37,286 nucleotides of DNA from Amnibacterium sp. (GCF_025463795.1 NZ_JAODBE010000162.1:1-37286), one strand, 5' to 3'; counted from the first letter of the stretch, positions 16,874 to 25,429 are shown. The notes: generated by a model from the letters alone, not told the origin. A program made the numbers and translations.

Positions 16874-17290
16874 TCAGCCGGTCTTCGCGGCCTTGATGCG
16901 CCGCCATCCGCCCGCACGGTTGTTCGCGATGACGGTGCGGAGCATCTCGAGCAGCGCGTCGTGCGGCACCGGGTCCCCCTGACGGAAGGCGATCGTGCGG
17001 GCCGTCGTGTTGTCGTGCCCGGCGGTGATGATGCCCTGCGGGTCCGGGACGATCGCGCCGTCGTAGAGGAAGAGGTTCAGATGGTCCTTCGCGGCGAGCA
17101 GCGCGCACACCGTGCCGTCGAGCACGAAGTAGGGGCGCACCCTGCGCTGCACGGTCTCCTCGACGGCGGGATCCGCCTCGTGGACGAGGTCGCGCAGCCG
17201 CTGCCCCAGCTCGCGCTGCCACTCGGGCAGTCCCGCCAGGTACTCGTCGACGCCCGGGTGCCGCTCCTCCGCGCTCATGGCGCCATCCAA
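16874..17290 (-). CDS. DUF1801 domain protein
   Basis: A 138-residue YdhG-like DUF1801 protein. Recognisable segments are DEYLAGLPEWQRELGQRLRD, EETVQRRVRPYFVLDG and LLAAKDHLNLFLYDGA, then GHDNTTARTIAFRQGD. The fold resembles bacterial iron chaperone/frataxin-like proteins, but the role of this family is unproven. ATG at 17290 is preceded by GGAGG at 6 nt; the internal ATG at 17278 lacks such a site. It diverges from a GNAT gene across 69 bp. Confidence 0.8.
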   Translation of the reverse strand: MDGAMSAEERHPGVDEYLAGLPEWQRELGQRLRDLVHEADPAVEETVQRRVRPYFVLDGTVCALLAAKDHLNLFLYDGAIVPDPQGIITAGHDNTTARTIAFRQGDPVPHDALLEMLRTVIANNRAGGWRRIKAAKTG

Positions 17291-17346
17291 CGCCTCCGCC
17301 GGCGGCCTCGTCCAGGGTCCACAGGCCCCTCCGGTCGGGCCCCCGC

Positions 17347-17352
17347 TACCGT
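17347..17352 (+). promoter_or_regulatory. -10 box of a leaderless promoter
   Basis: TACCGT lies 7 nt before the ATG of the GNAT gene, which has no ribosome-binding sequence. Confidence 0.55.
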
Positions 17353-17359
17353 GTGCCGG

Positions 17360-17809
17360 ATGGACGCCGGCTACCGCGTGACCGTGATCGACCAGGTGTC
17401 CGCCGAGCGGGCTGCCGCGCTCTCGGCCCTCGTGCCGCAGCTCTCGAGCTCGAGCCCCGCGCCGGATCCCGCCCAGTGGCAGGCGATCGCGTCCGCCGAG
17501 GCGACGCGGCTCCTCGTGGCGGAGTCGGCCGACGGGCGCTCTGTGGGCATGCTCACGCTCGCCGTGTTCCCGATCCCGACCGGCGTGCGCGCCTGGATCG
17601 AGGACGTCGTCGTCGATCAGCGGGTCCGCGGCAGCGGCGTGGGAGCACTGCTCGTGCGGCGCGCGGTGGACCTGGCGTTCGAGTCGGGAGCCCGCACCGT
17701 CGACCTCACGTCGCGCCCGAGCCGGGAGGCGGCGAACCGGCTGTACCAGCGGCTCGGCTTCGAGCTGCGGCGGACGAACGTCTACCGGTTCAGCAGCCCG
17801 CAGGCCTGA
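17360..17809 (+). CDS. GNAT family N-acetyltransferase
   Basis: A 149-residue single-domain acetyltransferase. Motif A is complete: the strand WIEDVVVDQ is followed by R88-V-R-G-S-G-V-G95, the pyrophosphate loop for acetyl-CoA. Motif B includes AANRLYQRLGFELRRTNVYRF, whose Tyr is the usual general acid. The acceptor is unknown; small-molecule or antibiotic acetylation is typical of such stand-alone enzymes. The start is fixed by the leaderless promoter. No operon partner. Confidence 0.9.
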   Translation: MDAGYRVTVIDQVSAERAAALSALVPQLSSSSPAPDPAQWQAIASAEATRLLVAESADGRSVGMLTLAVFPIPTGVRAWIEDVVVDQRVRGSGVGALLVRRAVDLAFESGARTVDLTSRPSREAANRLYQRLGFELRRTNVYRFSSPQA

Positions 17810-17817
17810 CCCGCGCC

Positions 17818-17937
17818 TCAGCCCTGGAACTGGTCCGGATCGCCGTCCGCATCCGGGTGCGAGGCCGGGCCCGATCCGTCCGCCAGCTCCTCCGGGTTCT
17901 CGCCATCGGCCTGGTCCGTCTCGTGGGGGTCGCTCAT
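17818..17937 (-). CDS. Small acidic protein, 39 aa
   Basis: A 39-residue, strongly acidic, disordered protein (SDPHETDQADGENPEELADG, then a tail rich in Asp, Gly and Pro). The composition resembles short proteins recurrent in Microbacteriaceae and contrasts with the Arg/Pro-rich look of non-coding frames in this DNA. It is convergent with the GNAT gene, 8 bp apart. No ribosome site is evident. Function unknown. Confidence 0.5.
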   Translation of the reverse strand: MSDPHETDQADGENPEELADGSGPASHPDADGDPDQFQG

Positions 17938-18129
17938 GCCGTCATCGTGTCGGCGGCACCTGGGCGACCACGCAGGGTTGCCTGAACCGTGGTCGAACGT
18001 CAGCGTCAATCGACCCGGAGCTCCTCGAACCGGTCGTCCCGCCACTCCTCCGGCGACCTCGATCGCTTGAAGTGGTGCGAGGAACCCGGAACCGGCACGC
18101 TGGGAGGCGAGTGGGCCCCGGGCATCCCC

Positions 18130-18681
18130 CTAGCGGATCCGGCGGTAGCGCTCGTAGACGGCACCCGAGCCGAAGGTCCGCGCCTCGAGGAGCTCAAGCG
18201 GCAGGACCCGGTCGACCGCCGGGAAGTAGGGCGTCCCGCCGCCGACGAGCACCGGATCGCGGACCATGCGCAGCTCGTCGACGAGGTCCAACCGGATCGC
18301 TTCGGCTGCGAGGGTCGCTCCGCCGATCGAGACGACCTGCCCGCGCGTCGCGGCCGCCGCTGCGGCCTCCTCGGCCAGCGGAGCGGTCGCGAGCCGGGCG
18401 TTGCCCTCGACGGCGGTGAGCGTCCGGCTGAACACGATCTTGGGCAGGGCCGACCAGATCTCGGCGAATTCGGCACCGGACTCCGTCGCCCGCAGGGCCG
18501 GCTCCGTGTCCCAGACCCGCATCGTCTCGTAGAGGCGCCGGCCGAGCAGGTAGGCGCCGAGCGCGGCGACCTGCTCCAGCTGATGCTGGAAGAGCTCGTC
18601 ACTCGGGCCCGTCCAGCCGAATCCGCCGTCACGATCCGCGATGAACCCGTCGACCGAGACGCTCATCGAGTAGATCAGCAC
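18130..18681 (-). CDS. Dihydrofolate reductase-fold protein (RibD C-terminal family)
   Basis: A 183-residue reductase-like protein of the RibD_C group. The family start LIYSMSVSVDGFIADRDGG and the NADPH-binding parts LGRRLYETMRVW, VVSIGGATLAAEAIRLDLVDELRM and PVLVGGGTPYF are all present, so it should bind NADPH. The substrate is unknown; it is not a true folate or riboflavin enzyme by context. GTG at 18681 gives the usual three residues before YSMS; ATG at 18666 is the alternative. It is followed upstream by a broken relative, suggesting an old gene pair. Confidence 0.85.
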   Translation of the reverse strand: MLIYSMSVSVDGFIADRDGGFGWTGPSDELFQHQLEQVAALGAYLLGRRLYETMRVWDTEPALRATESGAEFAEIWSALPKIVFSRTLTAVEGNARLATAPLAEEAAAAAATRGQVVSIGGATLAAEAIRLDLVDELRMVRDPVLVGGGTPYFPAVDRVLPLELLEARTFGSGAVYERYRRIR

Positions 18682-18774
18682 GATTCGGACGATGGCAGAC
18701 GGACCGAGCCGGGACAAGACCCGTCGCCTGCGGCCCATCCGGTGAGGGGTCGGACCCGACGAACGCCGAGACCG

Positions 18775-19260
18775 TCAGATCGACGGGTACTCCGGGCGTC
18801 CTGTCGGCCGATACACCTGGATGATCGCGCCCTTGGAGTCGGAGCGGGACTCGAGGACCTCCACCGCGATGTCGGGCCTCGAGTCGGGGGACAGGCGGCG
18901 ACCCTGCCCGACGACGATCGGGATCGTGATGAGGTGCAGCTCGTCCACGAGGTCGTGCTGCAGCAGCCACTGCACGAGGACTGCGCTGCCGTGCACCTGG
19001 AGTTCGCCGTCTCCGCTCGCCTTCAGCTCGCTGATCGCCGCCGTGAGATCGCCGCCGAGGACGGTCGTGTTCGCCCACGCGGGCCGAGCGAGCGAGCGCG
19101 ACACCACGTACTTCGGCTTCGTCTCCAGTGCCGCGCCGATCGGGTGACGGCGCCACTGCTCGACCGCGCCCCACGACCCGGCGAAGAGGTCGAAGGTCCG
19201 GCGGCCGAAGAGGAAGGACCCGCGTGGATGGGACGAGGGCGCAGCGACCCGGCCGATCTC
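18775..19260 (-). pseudogene. 5'-truncated second DHFR-fold (RibD_C) gene
   Basis: The C-terminal ~155 residues of a second family member are well preserved: SFLFGRRTFDLFAGSW, YVVSRSLARPAWANTT and ELQVHGSAVLVQWLLQHDLV, ending GRPEYPSI. The first ~45 residues, including the SLDG-type NADPH/substrate strand, are missing, and no ATG, GTG or TTG lies in frame near the break (~19250-19260). The following DNA carries the promoter of the MBL gene on the opposite strand. A deletion or recombination has removed the start. The rest has no stops, so the loss may be recent. Confidence 0.75.
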
Positions 19261-19357
19261 ACCGCTTGTCTGGCCTGCGGGCCGTCTGCCGGACAGACTG
19301 CCGAGTGGCCACGGACGAGGGACCGACCGCGTCCGAACCGCAACCGAGGGAAGCGCC

Positions 19358-20173
19358 GTGCTGAAGCAGGTCGCAGAAGGTGTGCTGATCCACGAGAGCA
19401 CGTTCTGCCGGAGCAGCACCGTGGTCGTGGACGGTGACGCCGGCGTGCTGCTCATCGACGCCGGGATCCTCGGCGACGAGCTGGCCTGCCTCGCGCAGGA
19501 CCTCGGCGACACGGGCCGAACCGTCGTGGCCGGGTTCTCCACCCATCCGCACTGGGACCACCTGCTCTGGCACGCCGCGCTCGGCTGCGCGCCGCGGTAC
19601 GGGACCGCCGGCTGCGCGGAGACGATTCGAGCGCGGCTGGCTTCCCCGGGTTTCGCTGCCCGCGTCGCCGGCATGATCCCGTCCGACATCGTGGCCCGGG
19701 TGCCGCTGGACCTGCTCGGACTCCTCACCGGCCTGCCCGCCGATGCGACGCGGATCCCCTGGGACGGCCCGGAGGTCCGGATCGTCGAGCATCGGGCCCA
19801 CGCTCCGGGCCACGCGGCGCTGCTGATCGAGGAGCGCGGTGTGCTCGTCGCGGGGGACATGCTCTCCGACGTCCTGATCCCGATGCTCGATCCGGCCGCC
19901 GCCGATCCGCTCGCGGACCACCTCGCGGCGCTCCAGCTGCTCGAGTCGGTCACGGGCGGCGTCGAGGTCCTCATCCCCGGCCACGGGTCGACCGGGGGGA
20001 CCGGCTCCGCCCTGGACCGGATCGAGCAGGACCGCGCATACCTGCACGCCCTGCAGGACGACCGGGTGCCGGACGACCCGCGGATCGGGCCATCGGCCGT
20101 GTTCGACTGGGTCGCGGACGTGCACGAACGGCAGCGGCAGGGCCTCGCTCGATCGCGAGGCCTGCCCGGATAG
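19358..20173 (+). CDS. MBL-fold metallohydrolase
   Basis: A 271-residue metallo-beta-lactamase-fold enzyme with a full zinc-site set. H63-P-H65-W-D67-H68 fits HxHxDH, a further His lies in RAHAPGHAALL, Asp in LVAGDMLSD, and the last His in LIPGHGST. Such proteins include glyoxalase II, lactonases and many uncharacterised hydrolases; no feature here fixes the substrate. GTG at 19358 has GAGGG 7 nt upstream. The promoter region contains GTCTG-N5-CAGAC (19284-19298), a weak operator candidate. It is convergent with the sugar oxidoreductase gene, 7 bp apart. Confidence 0.9.
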   Translation: MLKQVAEGVLIHESTFCRSSTVVVDGDAGVLLIDAGILGDELACLAQDLGDTGRTVVAGFSTHPHWDHLLWHAALGCAPRYGTAGCAETIRARLASPGFAARVAGMIPSDIVARVPLDLLGLLTGLPADATRIPWDGPEVRIVEHRAHAPGHAALLIEERGVLVAGDMLSDVLIPMLDPAAADPLADHLAALQLLESVTGGVEVLIPGHGSTGGTGSALDRIEQDRAYLHALQDDRVPDDPRIGPSAVFDWVADVHERQRQGLARSRGLPG

Positions 20174-20180
20174 CCTCACC

Positions 20181-21326
20181 TCAGACGGCCGCCGCGTCCG
20201 TGGAGTACCGGATCGGGCCCTGCGTGGCGCGCGGGAGGCCGAGGTGCTCGGCCGCGCTCCCCCACCCCTCCATCGCCGCGCGGTGGTCGTCGGCGAGCTC
20301 CGTCGCGAGTGCCTCGCGCCATGCCTCGTCGACGAGGCGTGCGATCTCGACCCGTTCTCCGGAACCGGCGGAGCGCACCGCGGCCTCCACCATCGCGAGC
20401 GTGAGGACGTTCTCGTGGATATCCCCCGAGGAGGGCGATCCACCGGACCGGACCGCCGCGACGAAGTCCGCGAGCGAGCCGTCGATGGACTCCGCGGGCC
20501 CCGGCGGAACGACGATCCGCTCGGGCTCGTCCGTCCCGCGTTGCACGACCACCTCCGCCTCGCCGTCCCACGTCGCAGTGCCGGCCTCCCCGCCGACGCG
20601 CCAGCTCCCGTTCCACGAGGTCTCGAGGCCGGACGCCACCCAGCTGCCGATGTACTGGAATCGCACCTCGTGCTCGAACTCGAAGATCGCGCTCGCCGAC
20701 GCATCCCCGCGGAACCAGCTCCACGACGGGTTGAACGACTGGCAGCTGACGCTCACCGGGGCGGCGCCGAGGAGGTATCGGGCGACGTCGAACCCGTGGA
20801 TCGCCATGTCGACGAGCAGCGGGGAGTCCATCTCCTCCCGGAAGCCGCCGAAGTGCGGCCCCTTCATGAACTCGGTCCGGAGCAGGTCGATCGACCCGAG
20901 ATCGACGAGGCGGCTGCGGAAGGCCGCCAGCGCGGCGTAGTAGCGGCGGGACTGGCTCACCATGAGCAGCTTCCCGCTCACCTCCGCCGCGGCAGCCAGG
21001 ATCAGCGCGTCGCGGACGGTCGGCGTCACCGGCTTCTCGCACAGCACCGGCAGACCCGCGCGGAGCGCGGCGAGGTTCACCGGGAGGTGGGCGCTCGGCA
21101 CCGTGACGTCCACGACGGCGTCCGCGCCGGTGCGGCGGGCGACCTCGACCGCGTCGTCGCCGATCGGGAGCTCGATGCCCCGCTCGGCGAGCGCGGACTC
21201 GGCCGCCGACGCGTCGAGGTCGACGAGACCGACGAGCTCGGCGTCCGGCGACCGCGCGATGGCGTCGAGCCATGCCCGTCCCATCGCTCCTGCGCCGACC
21301 TGCACGAGGCGGAGCGGTCGGCTCAT
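20181..21326 (-). CDS. Gfo/Idh/MocA family oxidoreductase (ThuB-like role)
   Basis: A 381-residue NAD(P)-dependent sugar dehydrogenase. The Rossmann loop GAGAMG is at residues 11-16, and the conserved E97-K98-P99 (VLCEKPV) is the family hallmark. [15 protein letters not shown] supplies the active-site His/Asp region of the C-terminal domain. The start overlaps the stop of the upstream thuA-like gene by four bases. In rhizobial thuAB a protein of this family oxidises a disaccharide to the 3-keto form and ThuA takes part in the next step, so the same pairing is likely here. It is the last gene of the transport operon. Confidence 0.93.
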   Translation of the reverse strand: MSRPLRLVQVGAGAMGRAWLDAIARSPDAELVGLVDLDASAAESALAERGIELPIGDDAVEVARRTGADAVVDVTVPSAHLPVNLAALRAGLPVLCEKPVTPTVRDALILAAAAEVSGKLLMVSQSRRYYAALAAFRSRLVDLGSIDLLRTEFMKGPHFGGFREEMDSPLLVDMAIHGFDVARYLLGAAPVSVSCQSFNPSWSWFRGDASASAIFEFEHEVRFQYIGSWVASGLETSWNGSWRVGGEAGTATWDGEAEVVVQRGTDEPERIVVPPGPAESIDGSLADFVAAVRSGGSPSSGDIHENVLTLAMVEAAVRSAGSGERVEIARLVDEAWREALATELADDHRAAMEGWGSAAEHLGLPRATQGPIRYSTDAAAV

Positions 21327-22123
21327 GCCTGCCCCCCGCGGTGCTCGGCGTCGAGCGCGCCCTGGTACCCGCGGCCGGTGAAGAAGTCGCCGGTCTCATA
21401 GCGCAGGAGGGTCGGCAGGGCCTGCTCCGGCCGCGCCGGCGCGGCCCATTCGACGCCGTTGGCGATGACGCGGCGGACGTGCGGGTGGTGGTACACGGGG
21501 AAATCCTGGTCCCCCGGGCTGAAGTAGAAGATCTTCCCGTTGCCCCGACGGAAGGTGCAGCCGCTGCGGAACACCTCGCCGCCCGAGAACGAGCTGATGA
21601 AGATCAGCTCGTCGGGCACGGGGATGTCGAACTGCTCGCCGTACATCTCCTGCTCGGGGATCTCGATGGGGCTCGGGACACCCCTGGTGATCGGGTGGGT
21701 CGGGTTCACCGTCCACACGAGCTCCCGGTCGTGCTCGCTGCGCCACCGGAGGGTGCAGGTCGTGCCCATCAGCTTGACGAAGATCTTCGACCAGTGCCCC
21801 GAGTGCAGCACGACGAGGCCCATGCCCTCGAGCACCCGCCGGTGCACACGCTCGACCACCGCGTCGTCGACCTCGCCGTGCGCGGCGTGGCCCCACCAGG
21901 TGAGCACGTCGGTGCGGGCGAGGACCTCCTCCGTCAGGCCGTGCTCCGGCTCGTCGAGGGTGGCCGTGCGCACCGTCGCCGTCTCGCCGAGGTGCTCCTC
22001 GATGCCGGCGCGGATCGCCCCGTGCATGCCGTCGGGATAGATCGCCCGGACGTGCTCCTCGATCTGCTCGTGCCGGTTCTCCCCCCAGACGAGCACGTTC
22101 AAGGGTCGGTTCGCTGCAGGCAT
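21323..22123 (-). CDS. thuA-like: ThuA family protein in sugar-utilisation operon
   Basis: A 266-residue ThuA protein. It opens with [13 protein letters not shown] and contains [44 protein letters not shown] and [15 protein letters not shown], then [18 protein letters not shown], all typical of ThuA. His residues in WWGHAAHGE and VVLHSGH are probable active-site positions. ATG at 22123 has GAAAGGA about 9 nt upstream. Gene order after two permeases and before Gfo/Idh shows it acts on the imported sugar. It is only distantly similar to the ThuA at 9117-9791. Confidence 0.93.
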   Translation of the reverse strand: MPAANRPLNVLVWGENRHEQIEEHVRAIYPDGMHGAIRAGIEEHLGETATVRTATLDEPEHGLTEEVLARTDVLTWWGHAAHGEVDDAVVERVHRRVLEGMGLVVLHSGHWSKIFVKLMGTTCTLRWRSEHDRELVWTVNPTHPITRGVPSPIEIPEQEMYGEQFDIPVPDELIFISSFSGGEVFRSGCTFRRGNGKIFYFSPGDQDFPVYHHPHVRRVIANGVEWAAPARPEQALPTLLRYETGDFFTGRGYQGALDAEHRGGQA

Positions 22124-22169
22124 GGGAGTGGTTCCTTTCGTGGCGGGGGATCGGCCGGGTCGGCCGAGG

Positions 22170-23033
22170 TCACTTGACGGCGCCGCCGAGCGCACCGGCG
22201 GCGATGTACTTCTGCGCCACGACGAGCAGCACGGCGGCGGGGAGCGAGGCGAGCACGGCGGTCGCCATGACCGGCGCCCAGTCGGTCACGTTCGAACCGA
22301 TGTAGTTGTAGATGCCGAGCGTGATCGGGCGCACCGCCGTGGTGGAGGTGAGCGTGAGGGCGATGAGGAAGTCGCCCCACGCACCGAGGAACGTGAAGAG
22401 CGCCGCCGTGACGATCGCGTTGCGGCTGATCGGGATGACGATCGAGATGAAGGCGCGGAAGTTGTTCGCGCCGTCGACGAGCGCGGCCTCGACGAGGCTC
22501 GGCGGGATCGACTCCATGAACGCGCGCATCAGCAGGATCGAGAACGGGATCTGCGCCGCGCTGTCCGCGAGGATCAGGCCCCAGTAGGTGTTGAGCAGGT
22601 TCACGTCGTTGAAGAGCGTGTAGAGCGCGTTGGCGATGACGATCGTCGGGATCATCTGCGTGATCAGCAGGACGAGCAGGAACGCGCGGGTGCCGCGCAT
22701 CCGGAAGCGTGCGAGCCCGTACGCCGCCGGCGTCGCGAACAGCAGCGTGACGACCACGGTGCCGAGCGAGATCACCATGCTCGACAGGAAGTTCTGGATC
22801 TGCTGCTGGAAGGCGACGACGTAGCCCTCGAAGGTGGGCTGGAACGGGAACCAGGTGGTCGTCGCCGCTCCGGCGTTCGCCTGCAGGCTGCTGTTGACCA
22901 TCCAGTACACCGGGAAGATCATCACGGCGAGGAAGAGCACCCCGAGCACCGTCATCGCGAGCGCCCCGGTCCGGCTCCGGTGACGGCGGGGGAGCGCCAC
23001 GTGCGCGGGCGCGGCCTGGATGGACGTGGTCAT
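22170..23033 (-). CDS. Carbohydrate ABC transporter permease (CUT1, MalG-like)
   Basis: A 287-residue inner-membrane permease with six predicted helices. The cytoplasmic EAA loop reads [20 protein letters not shown], the contact for the ATPase. The C-terminus is [12 protein letters not shown], as in MalG-type subunits. Its ATG overlaps the stop of the partner permease by four bases, indicating coupled translation. Together with that subunit it forms the channel for the sugar bound by the lipoprotein encoded upstream. No ATPase gene is present in the window, so a shared ATPase is expected. Confidence 0.95.
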   Translation of the reverse strand: MTTSIQAAPAHVALPRRHRSRTGALAMTVLGVLFLAVMIFPVYWMVNSSLQANAGAATTTWFPFQPTFEGYVVAFQQQIQNFLSSMVISLGTVVVTLLFATPAAYGLARFRMRGTRAFLLVLLITQMIPTIVIANALYTLFNDVNLLNTYWGLILADSAAQIPFSILLMRAFMESIPPSLVEAALVDGANNFRAFISIVIPISRNAIVTAALFTFLGAWGDFLIALTLTSTTAVRPITLGIYNYIGSNVTDWAPVMATAVLASLPAAVLLVVAQKYIAAGALGGAVK

Positions 23034-23983
23034 TCGTCGACCGCCTTCCGCGAGATCGAGATGTAGACGACGGCGAAGACGAACGACACGACGATCAGCA
23101 CGTTGCTGACGGCCGCCCCCTGCCCGAACTGGAAGTTCACGAACGACTGGTGGTAGGCGTTCGTCGCGAGCGTCTGCGTGGAGTTGGCAGGGCCGCCGCC
23201 GGTGAGGCCGAGGATGATGTCCACGACCTTCAGCGTGTAGACGACGCCGAGCACGATGACGACGCTGACGACCGACCGGATGCTCGGCCAGGTGATGTAG
23301 CGGAACGCCCGGGCGCCCACCGCCCCGTCCAGCGCGGCGGCCTCGTACAGCTCCTGCGGCACGCTCTGCAGCCCGCTGTAGAGGATGGTGGTGTTGAACG
23401 GGATGCCGAGCCAGATGTTGACGCCGATCACGGCGATCAGCGCGAGGTCCGGGCTGACCAGCCAGGGGACCGGCGGCGTCCCGAACAGGCCGAGCAGCTG
23501 GTTGAGGGCTCCGCTGTCCTGGTCGAGGATCCATTTCCACACCGCGCTCGACGCGATGAGCGGCAGCAGCCAGGGCAGCAGCAGGAGGCCGCGCAGGAAG
23601 CCGCTCAGCGGGAAGTGCCGGCGGAAGAACAGGGCGAGCCCGAGTCCGATGAGGAACTGCGCCACGATGGAGCCGATCGTGAACAGGGCGGTGTTCACGA
23701 CCGTGGTGGTGAACAGGCTGGAGCGGAACGTCGCGGCGTAGTTCGCGAATCCGACCCACGGCGCCTCCCCCGTGAAGAACGTCCTCGTCGTGTAGTCCTG
23801 AAAGGACATGACGATGTTCTTCACCACGGGGTAGCCGAAGAACACCGCGACGTACGCCACCGCCGGTGCGATGAACAGCCACCGCGACGCGGTGGCCGCC
23901 AGCCTGGCTCGCGGCCGACCCGGGTGCCCTGCGGCGACCGTCGGCGCCCGCTTGCCGACCGCTGCCTCAACCGACGCGCTCAT
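23030..23983 (-). CDS. Sugar ABC transporter permease (CUT1, MalF-like)
   Basis: A 317-residue permease with six predicted helices after a ~35-residue basic cytoplasmic N-terminus. It begins its membrane part with WLFIAPAVAYVAVFFGYPVV, and the EAA loop is YEAAALDGAVGARAFRYITW. GLTGGGPANSTQTLATNAYH is a characteristic CUT1 MalF segment. It lies downstream of the binding-protein gene, separated by a very strong hairpin, and overlaps the second permease gene. Confidence 0.95.
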   Translation of the reverse strand: MSASVEAAVGKRAPTVAAGHPGRPRARLAATASRWLFIAPAVAYVAVFFGYPVVKNIVMSFQDYTTRTFFTGEAPWVGFANYAATFRSSLFTTTVVNTALFTIGSIVAQFLIGLGLALFFRRHFPLSGFLRGLLLLPWLLPLIASSAVWKWILDQDSGALNQLLGLFGTPPVPWLVSPDLALIAVIGVNIWLGIPFNTTILYSGLQSVPQELYEAAALDGAVGARAFRYITWPSIRSVVSVVIVLGVVYTLKVVDIILGLTGGGPANSTQTLATNAYHQSFVNFQFGQGAAVSNVLIVVSFVFAVVYISISRKAVDE

Positions 23984-24004
23984 CCGTCCCCTCCTCGTCG
24001 AGAG

Positions 24005-24035
24005 GGGGCGGGGGCGGTACCGCCGCCCCCGCCCC
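24005..24035 (-). terminator. 13-bp GC hairpin between binding-protein and permease genes
   Basis: A perfect 13-bp stem of G and C with loop TACCG lies 6 nt after the binding-protein stop (minus strand) and 22 nt before the permease start. No U-tract follows. In such operons this element usually protects the upstream mRNA or causes partial termination, giving far more binding protein than permease. Confidence 0.8.
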
Positions 24036-24041
24036 GCAGGA

Positions 24042-25241
24042 TCACTGGCTCTGCGACTGAGCCGCTTGCAGCGCGGCCGTCGGGGCCGCCTTGCCGGTCA
24101 GCGCGGTCTGGACGGCGGTGTAGATCTTCGTCGCCGCCTTGGGCCAGTCCGGACCGAGCTCCCCGGTCCGGGCGCGCGCCGTCTTGGTCGTCGTCACGAA
24201 GGCCGCGACGTCCGGATGCGACGTCGCCCAGGAGTCCGCGGCGGTCTCATTGGTCGGCACGTTGCCCGTGACCCCCGCGATGTAGGTCTGCATCGTCGGC
24301 TTGTTGAGGCAGCCGACGAACTTCGCCGCCAGGGACATCGTGTCCTTGCTCTTCGTGACCGGCACCGTGAAGGCCTCGCCGCCCAGCGGCGCCACCGGGG
24401 CGTCGCCGGTCCGCGTGGGGATGGGCACGCTGGCGAACTGGAGACCCTTCGCGGCCTTCAGCGCCGGCAGCTGCCACGGTCCGTTGATCATCATGGCGGC
24501 CTTGCCCGCGATGAACTGGTTGTTCACGTCCGCCTGGGCCCAGTTGATCGAGCTCTTCGACATCGAGCCGTCGTTCTGGAGGTCGAGAACGTACTGCAGC
24601 GCCTGCGCCGCCTGCGCCGTCGCGATGTCCTTCTCGTCGCCGCCGTTGGACCACAGGAAGGGCAGGAACTGCCAGGTCCCCTCGTACGTGTTGATGTTGC
24701 TCATCGCGAAGCCGTAGGTCTTGCCCTTGGTCAGCTTCTTCGCGTCCGTCCGCAGCTCGTCCCACGTCTTCGGCGGCGCCACCCCCGCGGCCTTCAGCAA
24801 CGCCACGTTGTAGTAGAGCGCGATCGAGTTCGTGACCGGCTCGAGGCCGTAGAGCTTGCCCTTGTAGCTGCCGGCCGCCGTCACGGCCGGGACGTCGCCC
24901 TTGCCGTTCAGCCCGTAGTCGGACAGCGGCGCCAGGGCGCCGGAGGCGGCGATCTGCTGGATGTCGGGGTTGTCGAGCATCAGCACATCCGGCAGCGTGC
25001 GGGAGGAGGCCTGCTGCAGGACCTTCGCGATCAGGCCCGCGCCCGCCACGTGGTTGATCGTGAGCTTCGCTCCGAGCTGCTTCGCGCACCGCTGGTAGAT
25101 CGGGTTGTAGGTCGCCGTGTAGTAGTCCTCGACGGTGAGGCTCTTCCCTCCGCCTGAGCCGCCGCCTGACGAGCATCCGGTCATCGCCAGCGCCGCCACG
25201 GCCGCCCCTGCCAGCACGGCGATGGTCCTCGACTTCTTCAT
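24042..25241 (-). CDS. Extracellular solute-binding lipoprotein (sugar ABC transporter)
   Basis: A 399-residue family 1 sugar-binding protein. The signal peptide MKKSRTIAVLAGAAVAALAM ends in TGC with Cys23 as the lipidation site, followed by a Ser/Gly linker. Typical binding-protein parts include LPDVLMLDNPDIQQIAASG, YYNVALLKAAGVAPPKTWDE, FIAGKAAMMINGPWQL and GGEAFTVPVTKSK. ATG at 25241 has GGAG 7 nt upstream. It is the first gene of the operon, transcribed from a -35/-10 pair at 25393-25364 that is overlapped by a LacI-type operator. The GH127 gene across the divergent region suggests an arabinoside or related plant oligosaccharide as ligand (inference). Confidence 0.95.
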   Translation of the reverse strand: MKKSRTIAVLAGAAVAALAMTGCSSGGGSGGGKSLTVEDYYTATYNPIYQRCAKQLGAKLTINHVAGAGLIAKVLQQASSRTLPDVLMLDNPDIQQIAASGALAPLSDYGLNGKGDVPAVTAAGSYKGKLYGLEPVTNSIALYYNVALLKAAGVAPPKTWDELRTDAKKLTKGKTYGFAMSNINTYEGTWQFLPFLWSNGGDEKDIATAQAAQALQYVLDLQNDGSMSKSSINWAQADVNNQFIAGKAAMMINGPWQLPALKAAKGLQFASVPIPTRTGDAPVAPLGGEAFTVPVTKSKDTMSLAAKFVGCLNKPTMQTYIAGVTGNVPTNETAADSWATSHPDVAAFVTTTKTARARTGELGPDWPKAATKIYTAVQTALTGKAAPTAALQAAQSQSQ

Positions 25242-25287
25242 GGGCAAGCTCCTTCGCTTCGCATGGTTCTGCTGTCCCTCACTGGTT

Positions 25288-25300
25288 GGTCAAGCGCTTT
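25288..25300. promoter_or_regulatory. LacI-type operator, leader-proximal copy
   Basis: GGTCAAGCGCTTT, with the palindromic core AAGCGCTT at 25292-25299, lies in the 5' leader of the binding-protein gene, about 50 bp before its start. It is identical over 13 nt to a second copy exactly 100 bp away. Confidence 0.8.
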
Positions 25301-25321
25301 ACCGCACGCCAAAAAGTAAGA

Positions 25322-25346
25322 CCGAAGTTCATCGATGAAGCTTCGG
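25322..25346. promoter_or_regulatory. Extended palindrome in the divergent region
   Basis: A perfect 12-bp palindrome TTCATCGATGAA (25328-25339) is flanked by CCGAAG and CTTCGG, one base offset. It lies just downstream of the predicted start of the binding-protein transcript. It may be an operator for another regulator or a 5'-leader hairpin. Confidence 0.5.
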
Positions 25347-25363
25347 CAGGTCCTTGACCGAGG

Positions 25364-25393
25364 ACTGTAGGGGCGTCCACGCGGATCGGTCAA
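25364..25393 (-). promoter_or_regulatory. Promoter of the sugar-transport operon
   Basis: On the minus strand TTGACC (25393-25388) and TACAGT (25369-25364) are separated by 18 bp. The -35 box is inside the LacI operator copy at 25388-25400, so repressor binding would block polymerase. The predicted leader is about 115 nt. Confidence 0.65.
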
Positions 25394-25400
25394 GCGCTTT
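25388..25400. promoter_or_regulatory. LacI-type operator, promoter copy
   Basis: Second copy of GGTCAAGCGCTTT (core 25392-25399). It covers the -35 of the transport operon and lies just upstream of the lacI promoter region, so it can control both directions. Confidence 0.8.
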
Positions 25401-25429
25401 GCATCACGAGCCTGCTCGGATGCCATACT
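25398..25429 (+). promoter_or_regulatory. Possible lacI promoter
   Basis: TTGCAT and CATACT are 20 bp apart at best register, a poor spacing. The -10-like box lies about 40 bp before the lacI start. It abuts the operator, consistent with autoregulation, but the call is weak. Confidence 0.3.

Noticed and set aside
18006-18080. Minus-strand tail SPEEWRDDRFEELRVD
   Set aside because: Looks protein-like for ~20 residues, but upstream text is low-quality and lacks a start; too short to call.
19284-19298. GTCTG-N5-CAGAC upstream of the MBL gene
   Set aside because: Five-base arms are expected by chance at this frequency; kept only as a remark in the gene entry.
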